A DNA stretch of 64,000 bases from Allomyces macrogynus ATCC 38327 (lineage: Eukaryota > Blastocladiomycota > Blastocladiomycetes > Blastocladiales > Blastocladiaceae), in the NCBI GenBank assembly GCA_000151295.1, contig GG745363.1, positions 159,929-223,928 of the forward strand, written 5' to 3'. Under the pieces are notes generated by a model. That model ran no database searches. It worked only from the letters and a program-made list of their open reading frames with translations, and had not been told where the DNA came from. Positions within the stretch are counted from its first letter, which is position 1. Each line of letters opens with the position of its first letter. The translations under genes were made by a program, and so were the position numbers. Shown piece after piece: positions 42,608-52,699 of the stretch.

Positions 42608-43450
42608 TCGTACCACAACTCATGTCCCGTCTGTTCTGCTCCAGAGTTCAAACTTGAGTGCTGCCATCCCCTGCTGTATAGAGTCAGAAGGAGAATGTGT
42701 GTGTCCGTTTTTGTTGCCAAAAGTTGGTCTGTTTGCGCAACGGTTGGAGCCGCAGGTAGGGCAAAGAGCTTGTTTTCCGTGCCCATAATTTTCCATCCCG
42801 GGCGATGCATTTTCGATTTTGCAACGAATTTAAAATATATATCAGTACGCATGCTGCTGCCATTTTGAAATCTTCTGTTCGCCGTGATGGATCATCATCC
42901 ATCAAACTGACTGTGGCACTTTCTTCAAGAATGTGCCAAGTTGTTGCTGCCGACGGCCATTGTTGTTTGAGCCATCGACATGCAGGCTTACAACACAAAG
43001 CATCCATATTTACTTTCCTTCCTTCGCACATTGCCTTCTGGCAAAAGCGTTGATGCTTTCACGGCCACCAAGCACCAAGCTCCTTCCTGCTCACGATATT
43101 GACAGATTGTTTTGGCATGAGAGTCAGATGTAGAATGTCGCCCAACTTACTGAAGACGCGGATGCCATTCACGAGGTGAATTGGCCATGATATTCACAAA
43201 TAATTTGCCGAGCTACTGTGCTAAAAATTTCCTCGCTTGGTGCAACGCGACGCCGAACATGACGCGAGCAAGAAGACATGCTTCAACGACCGATTTGGGC
43301 CGTCCTTTGCCGCGAAAACGAGGGCAGGCTCCTTCTCTCCCTGCACGACACCAACACGATCAGCCATAGACCAGACCCACTGATTTGAACTAGACGATAA
43401 TTCTTGCTCGTGTCTTGACGCGGTTAAGCATCACCTGCGCGTTTCGTGCG
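42608..43450. other. Intergenic region
   Basis: About 840 bases, AT-richer than flanks. No gene recognised. Confidence 0.3.
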
Positions 43451-43970
43451 GTCATTCTCGTGCGCGCTCAAATGGCCCTGCAAGAGTTTCCCAACACTCA
43501 TGGCTGCAATATGGGCCGTGCGATGGTTTCTACCCCAAACGCGGTCCACGACGCGCACGAGGCCCTGATCGAGCGCCTGCCCTCCGTGATCATCGAGGAT
43601 GTTGCCTGCCAGTTGCTCAACTTGACCAAGGACCGCAACAATGTTGTCGATTTCGCACGAGCCTCGTCGCATCTTTACACGCCCTCCATGCACGCTCTCG
43701 CGCGGTCGGCGTCATTCTCGTGCGCGCTCAAATGGCCCTGCAAGAGTTTCCCAACGCTCATGGCTGCAATATGGGCCGTGCGATGGTTTCTACCCCAAAC
43801 GCGGTCCACGACGCGCACGAGGCCCTGATCGAGCGCCTGCCCTCCGTGATCATCGAGGATGTTGCCTGCCAGTTGCTCAACTTGACCAAGGACCGCAACA
43901 ATGCTGTCGATTTCGCACGAGCCTCGTCGCATCTTTACGCGCCCTCCATGCACGCTCTCGCGCGGTCGGC
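43451..43970. repeat. 260-bp tandem duplication
   Basis: Unit 43451-43710 is repeated at 43711-43970 with only three visible substitutions (ACTC/GCTC, TGTTG/TGCTG, TACAC/TACGC). The unit encodes the N-terminal F-box-like segment of LRR gene D. Because 260 is not a multiple of three, reading from the first copy breaks in the second. Very recent event, or an assembly artefact. Confidence 0.95.
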
Positions 43971-45147
43971 CAGCGCCCTGCTCTTTCTCATCCCGCTCGA
44001 CAGCACAAGTAGCGTCCAGACCGAGTACCTCGCTTGTGCGCGCGACGTGAGCGGGGCGTTACGCCATGTGCTGGCACCGCAAGGATCTGTTGCTGTGATT
44101 GTTCCGAAACCTATCGCGCTCGTCGAGGCGCTCACATCAAGCATGTTCACGGCGATGCACGCGCACGCGGCGTATTGAAATCGCCGGCACGAAATCGACT
44201 CCCCCGACGCTGACCTGATTGCAAACGACGTCGATACCGCGTGGTTCTTGATCGCTGGGCCGGGACGGCAAGGGATAAACGAGTTCCAATGCATTGTGAC
44301 CCGCCGCGACCTGACTGCGATTCCACCCGGCGCAATTTGACGCGTTCAAATGGGCAGAACGCCTGTCTTGAGCGTCCCACCCCGGGTGCTGTCGCTCGCG
44401 TTCAATGCCATGGGGCTCCCGCGCCTGACCGCGAGTCGTCACCTCGTCTTCCTCGCGCACTCGCTTCCATCGACGTTGCGTGCGCTGTCTCTGACGATGG
44501 ACTCGCTCGACTTTCCGACGGCCAAAATGTTGACGTTCCATTTCCCGTCGGGGCTCGTGCGTCTCGACCTGCAACACGCGGTCATGGCGGGCGAGGTCGC
44601 CCAGCTCGTGGCGCAAAGCTTGCCAGGGACGCTCCGCGACCTGACCTTGCCGCAGTTTGCCAACAACAGTGAGCGTGATGCAGTGATCGAGGCATTTGTT
44701 GTGCACCTGCCGCGCAAAATCGACAAGTTGTGGATGAACGGCAGTTCCGCCATCACGTCGGAGACCGTGGCTGTACTTGTTGATTGTCTCACGCGCATTC
44801 CGCTCCGATACCTCAATCTCGCCAACCTCCTCGTCCTGCACGATGCGTGGCGCAAGATCTTGGCGGGTGCGATTCCGCAGACGCAGACGCACCTCAATCT
44901 ACACGGTAACCGCATTGGCGACGCAAGAATGCGCGTTTTAGCAACTCGGATGCCACCCGGCCTCGTCCAGCTTGATCTTGGGTTCAACTTGATCTCGGCG
45001 GATGGGATTGCGATCCTGACCGCGGCACTGGGCGCGATGGTTCGTGAGCTCGGCATTGCCGACAATCCGGTGGGCGACGATGGTCTGGCTAGCATTAAGT
45101 GCCGCCGGCACTTGAACTGCTTGCTTGAGATGAGCATTGTCGCGTAA
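43732..45147 (+). pseudogene. F-box/LRR pseudogene D
   Basis: Starts in the second duplicated unit (MALQEFPNAHGCNMG) with an F-box-like block ALIERLPSVIIEDVACQLL...FARASSHLYAPSMHALAR, as in the intact gene at 31 kb. The same frame continues to 45147 but is cut by TGA at 44176 (after HAHAAY) and another near 44338 (PPGAI*RVQM); at the second site the paralogue has Arg, which fits a CGA-to-TGA transition. LRR units follow: PRVLSLAFNAMGLPRL, LRALSLTMDSLDF, LVRLDLQHAVMAGEVAQL, LRDLTLPQFAN, THLNLHGNRIGDARMRVL, LVQLDLGFNLISADGIAIL. The end (SIKCRRHLNCLLEM) departs from the family, so the 3' part may be replaced. Two stops without any frameshift imply recent inactivation. Confidence 0.75.
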
Positions 45148-45221
45148 GTGAGGGGGGACTTTTGGCGAGTTTGGGGAGTATGCCCGCGTCGGTGCCGCTG
45201 CGTGCAGTGTGAGTTGGCCAC

Positions 45222-46163
45222 ATGGAATTGTCGGATGAGATCAAGACAGTGATGCGGCAGGAGTGGCCGCTGCTGCGCGTGCACTTGAAGGCTTGGTGGG
45301 GTTGGTGAGTATTTGTCCTGACGGGTCGTCTTTTCCGGACCAGACACATGAAATTCGGCACCATCGCGGACCGGCCCGTGCAGTTGCGGTTCTTTGGCGT
45401 TCGCGCGATCTATGTCGACGTGCCGAGGGTGACCGCCGCTGACTTGCACGCCGTCTACGACTACCGCACGTGGTCGTTGGTCCGGCGCGGCGGATTGACG
45501 AAATGCTGCACCGCATCAGTTGGATTGCGGACCGCGAGAATGAAGTCGTGGGGTTGACGATTCGGGTCGGGCGCGCGTGCCCGCCGGGACACGGCATCGC
45601 GCAAATGCTGCAGGACCTGATAGAGGCGGGCAAGTCTGTGCGGATAATGGGAAAGCCCGGGACGGGCAAAACGTACGCCGTTCCTTTCGCTCATTTGCAC
45701 CCGATATCTATTCTCACGACGGTCCCCTTATTTTTCTCCACCCGTTTAGCCACACGCTCCGCGACTTGACCGCGCGCCTGAGCGACGCTGGGCACCACGT
45801 GATGGTTGTCGACATGTCCAGTGAAGTCGGTGGTCCCGGAAACGTTCTGTACACATCACTTCACGGCATCACGACCAGCAATTCGAGGTCCTCTTCGAGG
45901 CCGTGCAAAACCACACCCGACATGGTCGTGATCGACGGGATTTCCGACGCGCGCGAAGTGGCTGCGGCACGGTCGGTCGCGACCCTGATCCGCGGCATGG
46001 TCGCGACCGCGCACGGCACACTCGATTCGATTCTGCGCAACTGGGCGATGCGCAATTTTGTCGGTGGGTTCTTGACGGTCACGGTCGGGGGCGAGATGGC
46101 GAACCGCGACTTAGCCGGGACATTTCAGTCATGGAGAGCGCGGCGGACGCGACCTTCACGACG
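45222..46163 (+). pseudogene. SpoIIIAA/Ycf45-like AAA ATPase, copy 1
   Basis: Fungal copy of the R-loop/single-stranded-nucleic-acid-type P-loop ATPase family that includes bacterial SpoIIIAA and plastid Ycf45. Visible: FFGVRAIYVDVPRVTAADLH; after a frameshift, LHRISWIADRENEVVGLTIR and GRACPPGHGIAQMLQDLIEA; Walker A IMGKPGTGKT; a probable intron (donor ACGTACGCC, acceptor GTTTAG at about 45748); LRDLTARLSDAGHHVMVVDM, SSEVGGPG, PDMVVIDGISDAREV (Walker B), MVATAHGTLDSILRN and NFVGGFLTVTVG. Near 46115 the frame shifts and ends shortly after ADATFTT. The start is unclear: ATG 45222 would need a splice that creates a stop. Paralogue at 55.3-57.3 kb. Role in fungi is unknown to me. Confidence 0.72.
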
Positions 46164-48412
46164 TAATGGGTTGCAGTCGCGGACTGGGGACTTGCGCGCA
46201 TGTTCCTGACAGAGTTGCTGCTTTTCAACGCGGTCTGCCCATACATCCTTCACCATTTTCACCTACTTACCCAATCACTCGACACATTTTTCCTGTTTGC
46301 GCGAGTATCGAGCGACGGTGGATAATGGCGGTCGTTTGGACAGCCCAACAACATACAATGTTAATGTACTTTCGGAGATCAGGTTAAGCTCCATTTTGGG
46401 TGGATGAGGAGGGGGTAGCGGCGCGGGATGGTAGACTCTTCTGCGATCCTGAAACTCGGCTATCCTTGGAGGAGGTCGTTTTCATTCAGCGCTGGGATTC
46501 TGAAACGCCTGGGTGAGCTGAGGGCAACGCCTTTCGTCGTCATAATTTGTGTGCCTTTCGCGCGTCGTCGCGATTTGCGCACATCTCAAACACGAAACCA
46601 ATCAAAATGGCGCACGCTTGCGCGCCAAGAGCAAAAGAAGTCAGCCCGGGCCAAGCGAACTTTGGTTGGTATGAGTTTCAATCCGCTGCATTGAGCCCTT
46701 GCGGGGAGGGACTTGCAGTTAATGATGCGATGCAGATTTGCACGGAAGCCAGAGATCATGCCTCTAATTGGTCTGGCCAGGTTGCTGCACGAGGAGCGCC
46801 AGTGATGGTTCTAAGGGTGCGGAAGCGTCTTGCACGAAACCCGAATCGAGCGTACGGTCCTGCAGCGGACATTGTTGCCCCGCGCTGCTTCATTCATGTG
46901 TAATGAAGTGAGAGCTGCAGGCCGATTGTATGGTGCTTTCAGGCAGGCGTGGTGCACCAGACGGAGTCAACAGTTTTCGAAACTGTCAGGGATCTCTACC
47001 AGGACAAGGCCGCCAGTCACGACTCGCAAGTCGCCGTGGCCGTATTTTGCAACGCAGGGTGGCTGTCCAAGGTCCATCTCGTCAGCTCAGTGTATGATGC
47101 CAACTCAGTTTCCCCCTGATGCCAGCCACTTGCAACCCTTTGGTGCTGGGCTGTCTGTCCTCAAATGCTGGCATGTTTGCGCCATCTTGGTTCATCTTTA
47201 CATGTATGTTTGCAAGTCTTTATCCATTTTTGCAACGCAAGTAACGATTGGTTGCTGAAGTTTTGACAGTGCATTGATGTGCTAATGAGGGCATGTGCCA
47301 AACAGTGGGAGACGCGCGCAAGGGCGCGCGATCGAGAAAGGCGCAATATGAGGCCTCTTTTTTCCACAAAATGGACAGGGAAATCGACGAGAAGGCGATG
47401 TGACGAGGCTGTTGGACGTTGCAATCTGCAGGGGATTACTTAGCTCCCGTGTCATCTGACTATGACATGAACGCGCGTCTCGCACACGTGTCTCGCAGAC
47501 CGCCCGCCCCGACTTTTGGCGCGTGTGCCGACGTTCTGTCAAGAGCAACAGCAACGTCGGGATCGTTGCGTTGCAAACATGGCATCGCCCCCCCCCCCCC
47601 CCCTCCCCGGGGGAGGGCAAGTTGATTGGCTCAGGGGAACTCCCAGGGCCATGTCACTAGCTCTCTTGACGCCTAGATTGACAGCGACATGAGCCTTGGA
47701 TGGGCGCCCTGCGTTGCACATGGCTAAACGGCCGTGCACTGGGAGAGATTCCTGTCAGTGTATCACCATCGTAACTCCATCCCCCACCCCCATGTCCGCC
47801 GAAGACAGCAAAAAATCAGCGCAGGCGCCTGAGCGCTCAAAGCAGCAGCAGCCGCGCCAGCTCGTTTACAAACGATAGCTGCGGATCTTTGAACTCGATA
47901 TGGGATTCGTGCAATTCTACTTCGCCCCACCGTGGGGGTTCCATGCCTCTTGATCATACGATCAAAGATTACTTGTCGACAGGACCGGCTGGTGATTCCC
48001 TCGCCTAGTCGAGTCGCAAATGGGCCTAACACGTGCATCTCGGGTTTCCTTGGAATTCTCTGTTCGAAAAAAATGGTTTGCTCTCTGTATATTTCCAGCG
48101 CTCCGCGTGCTGCAGCCAGCAACCTATCGGTTGGAGTCGATGTTTGCACGTTCATGCTGTTTGAACAGTTGAAACAAGCCGATCTGAGTCGTCGAGTAGA
48201 CGGGGTATATGTGCTTTGCGCTGGCACAGCTCATCGCTCGCCCGGAAACGCGCCAAGACGGTGGGCGGTAGACAGAACAAGGGTGATGTGAGAGAGGTGC
48301 AAATTACCTATGACTACACACTGGGCAGCCGGTACTACTGCCAGCCAAAACCAAAGTTGGATCCTGAAGCAAAAAAGGGAGACAATCGCGGAGCGGAGCG
48401 GATGCTTTGAAG
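46164..48412. other. Large intergenic region
   Basis: About 2.25 kb with no protein-like frame, RNA or repeat recognised apart from the C-run near 47.59 kb and a short T-rich segment. It may hold decayed elements too old to read. Confidence 0.3.
47588..47603. repeat. Poly-C run followed by CCCCGGGGG palindrome
   Basis: Sixteen consecutive C, then TCCCCGGGGGAGGG. A likely site of length error in sequencing; on the minus strand it is a G-run able to stack. No function implied. Confidence 0.8.
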
Positions 48413-50889
48413 TCACGCCGTGAAAGCCCAATCCTTGACGAGCCAGCTCTCGTCCTCGTTGCGCTTCCAGTACTCGTACCGCTGTGCCGTGATTTCAGTC
48501 GGGCCCGACTGGCCGAGGATCTTGAGCGACGCGGCGAGGGACGCTACGATGCGAGAAAAGTAGACGACGGTCAATACTCCGTGCCTAAACACGACGGAGC
48601 CGACGCGCTGAAGCCACCGTACCCCCAACCCACGGCCCGCATTGAAACTGCCCGTGTCCCGGAGTTACAACATGAAGAATCTTCTCGATCCCATGCAACG
48701 ACGGCCACCGTGGATTCTCAATCTCGTCCACCGGCGCACGGCGCTTCTGCGGTGGCGGCGGCGGCCGCTGCTGCCTCGTCGCCGATGTCGGCGACGACTG
48801 CGCAAACGGTGGGTCCAAATCATCGTCGTCCTCGGAATACCCGTCATCGCTCGACCCAGCGTCGGGCGACGGGGTCGCCGCGGGCCGCGCGACCATGGGC
48901 CGCTTGGTACGGTTAATCTTCTTTTTCCGCAACCGGTCCTGCTCGAGCAAGTGGAAGATTTGCGCGCGGAACCGACGCTCAAAACCGGGGAGCAGGACGG
49001 TCCCGCCGGAGAGGACGATATTGCGCGCGACGAGACCGCGCACGTCGCGTGGGCATTTGGCGAGGACGTCGAGGACGATCGTCGCGACAGTGCGCGCGTC
49101 GGATTCGGCGGTTCCGTCAAATAAGACTTCAGCGGCGCGTTCACGCACCCATCCGGGTAAGATGAGCTTCATGTTGCGGTTATTCGCGATCCAGATCCCG
49201 CGCTCGCCGAGCGGGTAGTAGACGGTCGAGGCGGTCGACTTGAAGATGCGGTACTGCCGCAACAGGTGCGGGTCGTCGGAACTCGGCGGCATCCCCGAGG
49301 CCGGTGGCGGCGGGACTAGTTCGCTTGCCGGGGTCGTCGACGCCGACGCGCTGTACTGTGCTGGGATTGCGGGCACGGGCATGGACGGCGTGTCAAAGTA
49401 CCCGCCTGAGTGCATGTTGGGCACGGACGTGGACCGGCCGGCGGGAGGACGGTGCGGCGAATTGGTCCGGCCGCGGTCGACACGGTCTGGGCGGCCGAGC
49501 GTGGCCGTGCGCAATTGCGGGGACCCGCGCGGAATCGCGGATGTCGATGACGCCAACTGCGGCGCGACGTACATGGACGATTGGCGTTGCAGGTGCCGCG
49601 ACGAGGACGGTGCGGGGGATGCAGAACGCGCCGATGGCGCAGATTGCGACGTGGGTGTGGGCGGGGTGTCGGCCGATGCGAGTTCCTCCTCGGTAGGTTC
49701 GGTCACGGTCACAAACTCGGAGGGGACAGGCACGTCGCCGATAAAGAGCGCGCGGCACTTGATGTCTTCGAGAAAGTCGGTCGTCAGGAGGTAGTCGACG
49801 ATCTTGTCGGACCACGGGATCAGCGTGTGCCCGTGGCCGACGCCGGCGGCGAGGGCGAGCGTGTCCGGACCCGCAAACCGGCTTGCGAGACCGAGGGCCC
49901 AGTTGGACCACTTGAGCCAAAATCTCGTGAGTGCCGAGAGTGCCGGGACGCGGTAGAGCGGCGACGTGGACGCAATGCTTGCCGACGAAGTGGGGATCGG
50001 GCGCGTGAGCGAGACGACGCCCGCGGCTTTCGGATCCTCGCGCAGGCCATCGAGCGGTGTCAAGAGCGACCCAAACTTGGTGAGCAAGTCCTGTAAGTTG
50101 TCGATGACGGCCTGGCCCGCGAGCGGGATGCTGTCAATGAGCGTGTGCATGACGCGGTAGTCGACGACTGGCGTCACGGTGGTCTCGAGGTGGCCGCACT
50201 CGACGACGAGGCCCGCCGCCTGGCCCGTTGTGAGGACTGTCATCAAGTCGGCAGGCGCAAAGTGCAGCGTGGCAATCTGTTTCCGAGTACACCGTCAGTT
50301 TGGATCGCCACCATCTCGGCCTTGAACACTCGAGTGAACGGACCCGGAACCGCTCAAAAAGCACTTTCGCAATCGTCTGCTTGAGCAACACGGGCATGAA
50401 CGGCGCCTCGCAGACAATCAGCGTCTTGCCCTTTGGGTCTGTGAGCAAGAACCGGAAAAACACATCCGTCAGGTGGTCCGACAGGTAAAACTCGAGCCGC
50501 CCGGCATGCTGAATCTCGAAGAACCCCGCATCCCAAAACTGCACGGGGTAGACGCCCTCGGTTGACGACGAGCCGGCGACGCTCACGCCCGACGCGGCAG
50601 CGTGGACGTGCGAGGCCGCGGGTGGCGCCGACCCAACAGGTCCACCGCCACGCGCGCGGTTCGGGATCAAGAATCGCGGCGAATGCTCGCCGGCAAACCC
50701 GACCTTGGTGTACATGGACCCAATGTCGAGCACAATCTTGTCGTCGGACGTGTAGGGCGAGGACGTGGCTGTGGCGCGCGACCGCAGCAGCTGGGCAATG
50801 TCGGTGGGCGTGCGCGACGTGCGCGAGCCGGCGCTCGACGTGGTCGACGACCGGTGGCTCGCATCCCAGGCGCGGAGAATACGATCCAT
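48413..50889 (-). CDS. ACTR10: Actin-related protein 10 (dynactin pointed-end Arp)
   Basis: Arp10/Arp11 subunit of dynactin, the dynein cofactor, at the pointed end of the Arp1 filament. Exons 50344-50889, 48623-50276 and 48413-48543 give 776 residues with correct phases (donors GTCCGT and GTACGG). Actin fold landmarks: IVLDIGSMYTKVGFAGEHSP (phosphate-1), LLTDPKGKTLIVCEAPFMP, IAKVLFERFR joined to LHFAPADLMTVLTTGQAAGL, VVECGHLETTVTPV (phosphate-2 region), DFLEDIKCRALFIGDV, VLAKCPRDVRGLVARN, IVLSGGTVLLPGF (adenosine region) and the WVG-ASLAASLKIL end. It is about twice the size of animal ACTR10 because of Ser/Pro-rich insertions (about residues 330-480 and 640-720). Intact. Arp8 was considered but the core motifs and order fit Arp10. 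Confidence 0.88.
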
Positions 50890-52459
50890 GACGGCAATAC
50901 GGCGGGAACGATGCAGGTGCTGCGCAAGGGTCGCTCGTGGTCGGGTCAAGGCAGGTCGATAAGGCCGGCGGCGGCGAGCGATCAGCCGACACAACCACAA
51001 CGGCCGAAGCGCTCGCCTAAACGAACGCTGGAGCTGCAGGCAGGCGAGTGCGCCAGGTGGCGTTGCAGGGAGTACGTTGGTTGGGAGAGCGCGTTGACGT
51101 TCACGACAACGAGTCGCGCAGGGCAGATGAGCAACGACCTTCGTTTGTGGCGACCATGACAGCTTGCTCCTGCTTGCAGCATCTCGTTCGCCCTGATTCA
51201 CAAAAACAAGGCACGACAAAACAAAACGCACAACGAGCCAGACAGAATGGCAGCGCAAATCGACAACAAGATGCTACCCAACGCCACCTGTTGCACTTGA
51301 ACGTCACCGCCCAGGATCGAACTGAGGGCCTTGATGGCCACCACACCCACATATTTGTGCGCACCACGATAACAAGAGACCCTGTCTTGTTCCCCGTCAT
51401 TGCGCCTTGGCCACGACGTTCCACATCAAGCGCCTTGGCTGCATTGTGGTCCAGTCCACAACATGACCATCGAGTGGGAGGATCTGGTCTCATGTGACTT
51501 GCTGCTCAATGCTCTCTGTGGCGTCAAGTGATGTGCTGGGCATCCACGAATTGTGTGCAGAGAACCAGTTGCAACGCAAGGGTGTGGTGCTGCTTGTTTG
51601 TGAGCCAGCAGCCCATGACACAATCGTGCAGAAGCTGTGCTGTGCTCAGCAACAATATTGTCTATTTGTCTCTGGTTGCACGTCACTCCAGGGTCATCTC
51701 CATAAGATCCATCACCACAAACTGTGGCTCTGCTCAACTGTGATCCAAAAGGAGCTGTCACCCACATGTGCAGGCGCTTGTTGCCAATTCGCCCATCCCA
51801 CTGCTGCAGTGACCCTTGTCCCCACGCGCTGTCATGATCATCACCATTGTCATGCTGGTACCATTGCTGCTGCCACCACTGTGGCGTGCAACACCAACCA
51901 GCAGCCAGCTGCCAGCTGCTGAAGCACAGCCAGCCCAAGCACCCCTGGCCCACTGCCCTCACAGCCAGATGTGTCACTGCCACTGCAAGCTGTGGTGTGA
52001 TCATTGCACAGTGCATGAGTCGCATCATCCTCTCGCCATTTGCCATGTGCAGCTCTCAGCTCGCCAGTGTTGCAGATAATCTCTGCAGCACCAATCCATT
52101 GAATTTGCCAGGTTGGTCAGGTGGAGGAGGGTGATGTAGCATTCTGGACCACGTGTCCAGGGGCGCCTTGAGTGTCCTATTTCATGGCGCTCTGTGCATT
52201 CCTGATGAGTTTTGGGGTTTGGGTCCTTGTGGGCAATGGGTTAGACAGACCATTTTTAGTGAGCCACCACCACCATGGTCCCTTGGGTGGCCCAATGCAA
52301 GGCTTATTTGTGTCTTCTAGCGGCAATGTTGTCGCACTGCGGCAGAAAGAGTTTGCTAATGCACCTTGTCTCTACACCACAGTGACAAGCTTGACCACTG
52401 GGCTAAGCCGCCATTAAGGAATTTGGGACACAAGTTTTCCCGCTTCCAACCAGGCTCGT
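50890..52459. other. Intergenic region with CA/TG-rich stretch
   Basis: About 1.57 kb. From 51480 to 52130 the DNA is rich in CA and TG triplets and open in several frames at once; its wording resembles the transposase region at 58-59 kb but shows no DDE motifs. I suspect an old mobile element but cannot name one. The remainder is promoter flank. Confidence 0.3.
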
Positions 52460-52699
52460 TTGGGACACGACTTTCGCAAAACATTCGTCGTCAACACCGT
52501 GACGCTGGACGATTCATCAAGTCAAGACTGCACAAATTCAGTGCATCCGAACCCGACCGGAACCCGCTGCAATCAACGGCTCGAACCGTGGTCATCCCAT
52601 CCCGTCTGTCAACTTTCGGCTCCAAACCCCCCCCCATGTTCAAGTGGCTCGGCTCGGTATGGCACCGCGAGCCGCATCGACGTGACCGACGAACCGCCC

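Noticed and set aside
44170..44345. Selenocysteine or TGA read-through in LRR gene D
   Set aside because: No SECIS-like hairpin was seen, the paralogue has Arg at one site, and intact genes here use TGA as normal stop.
48413..50889. Arp8 (INO80 subunit)
   Set aside because: Size suggested Arp8, but phosphate and adenosine motifs and the segment order match Arp10/ACTR10; the extra length is low-complexity insertion.
51290..51370. tRNA gene on minus (T-arm-like CTCAG-TTCGATC-CTGGG)
   Set aside because: No matching acceptor stem, A-box or anticodon arm upstream at tRNA distance.
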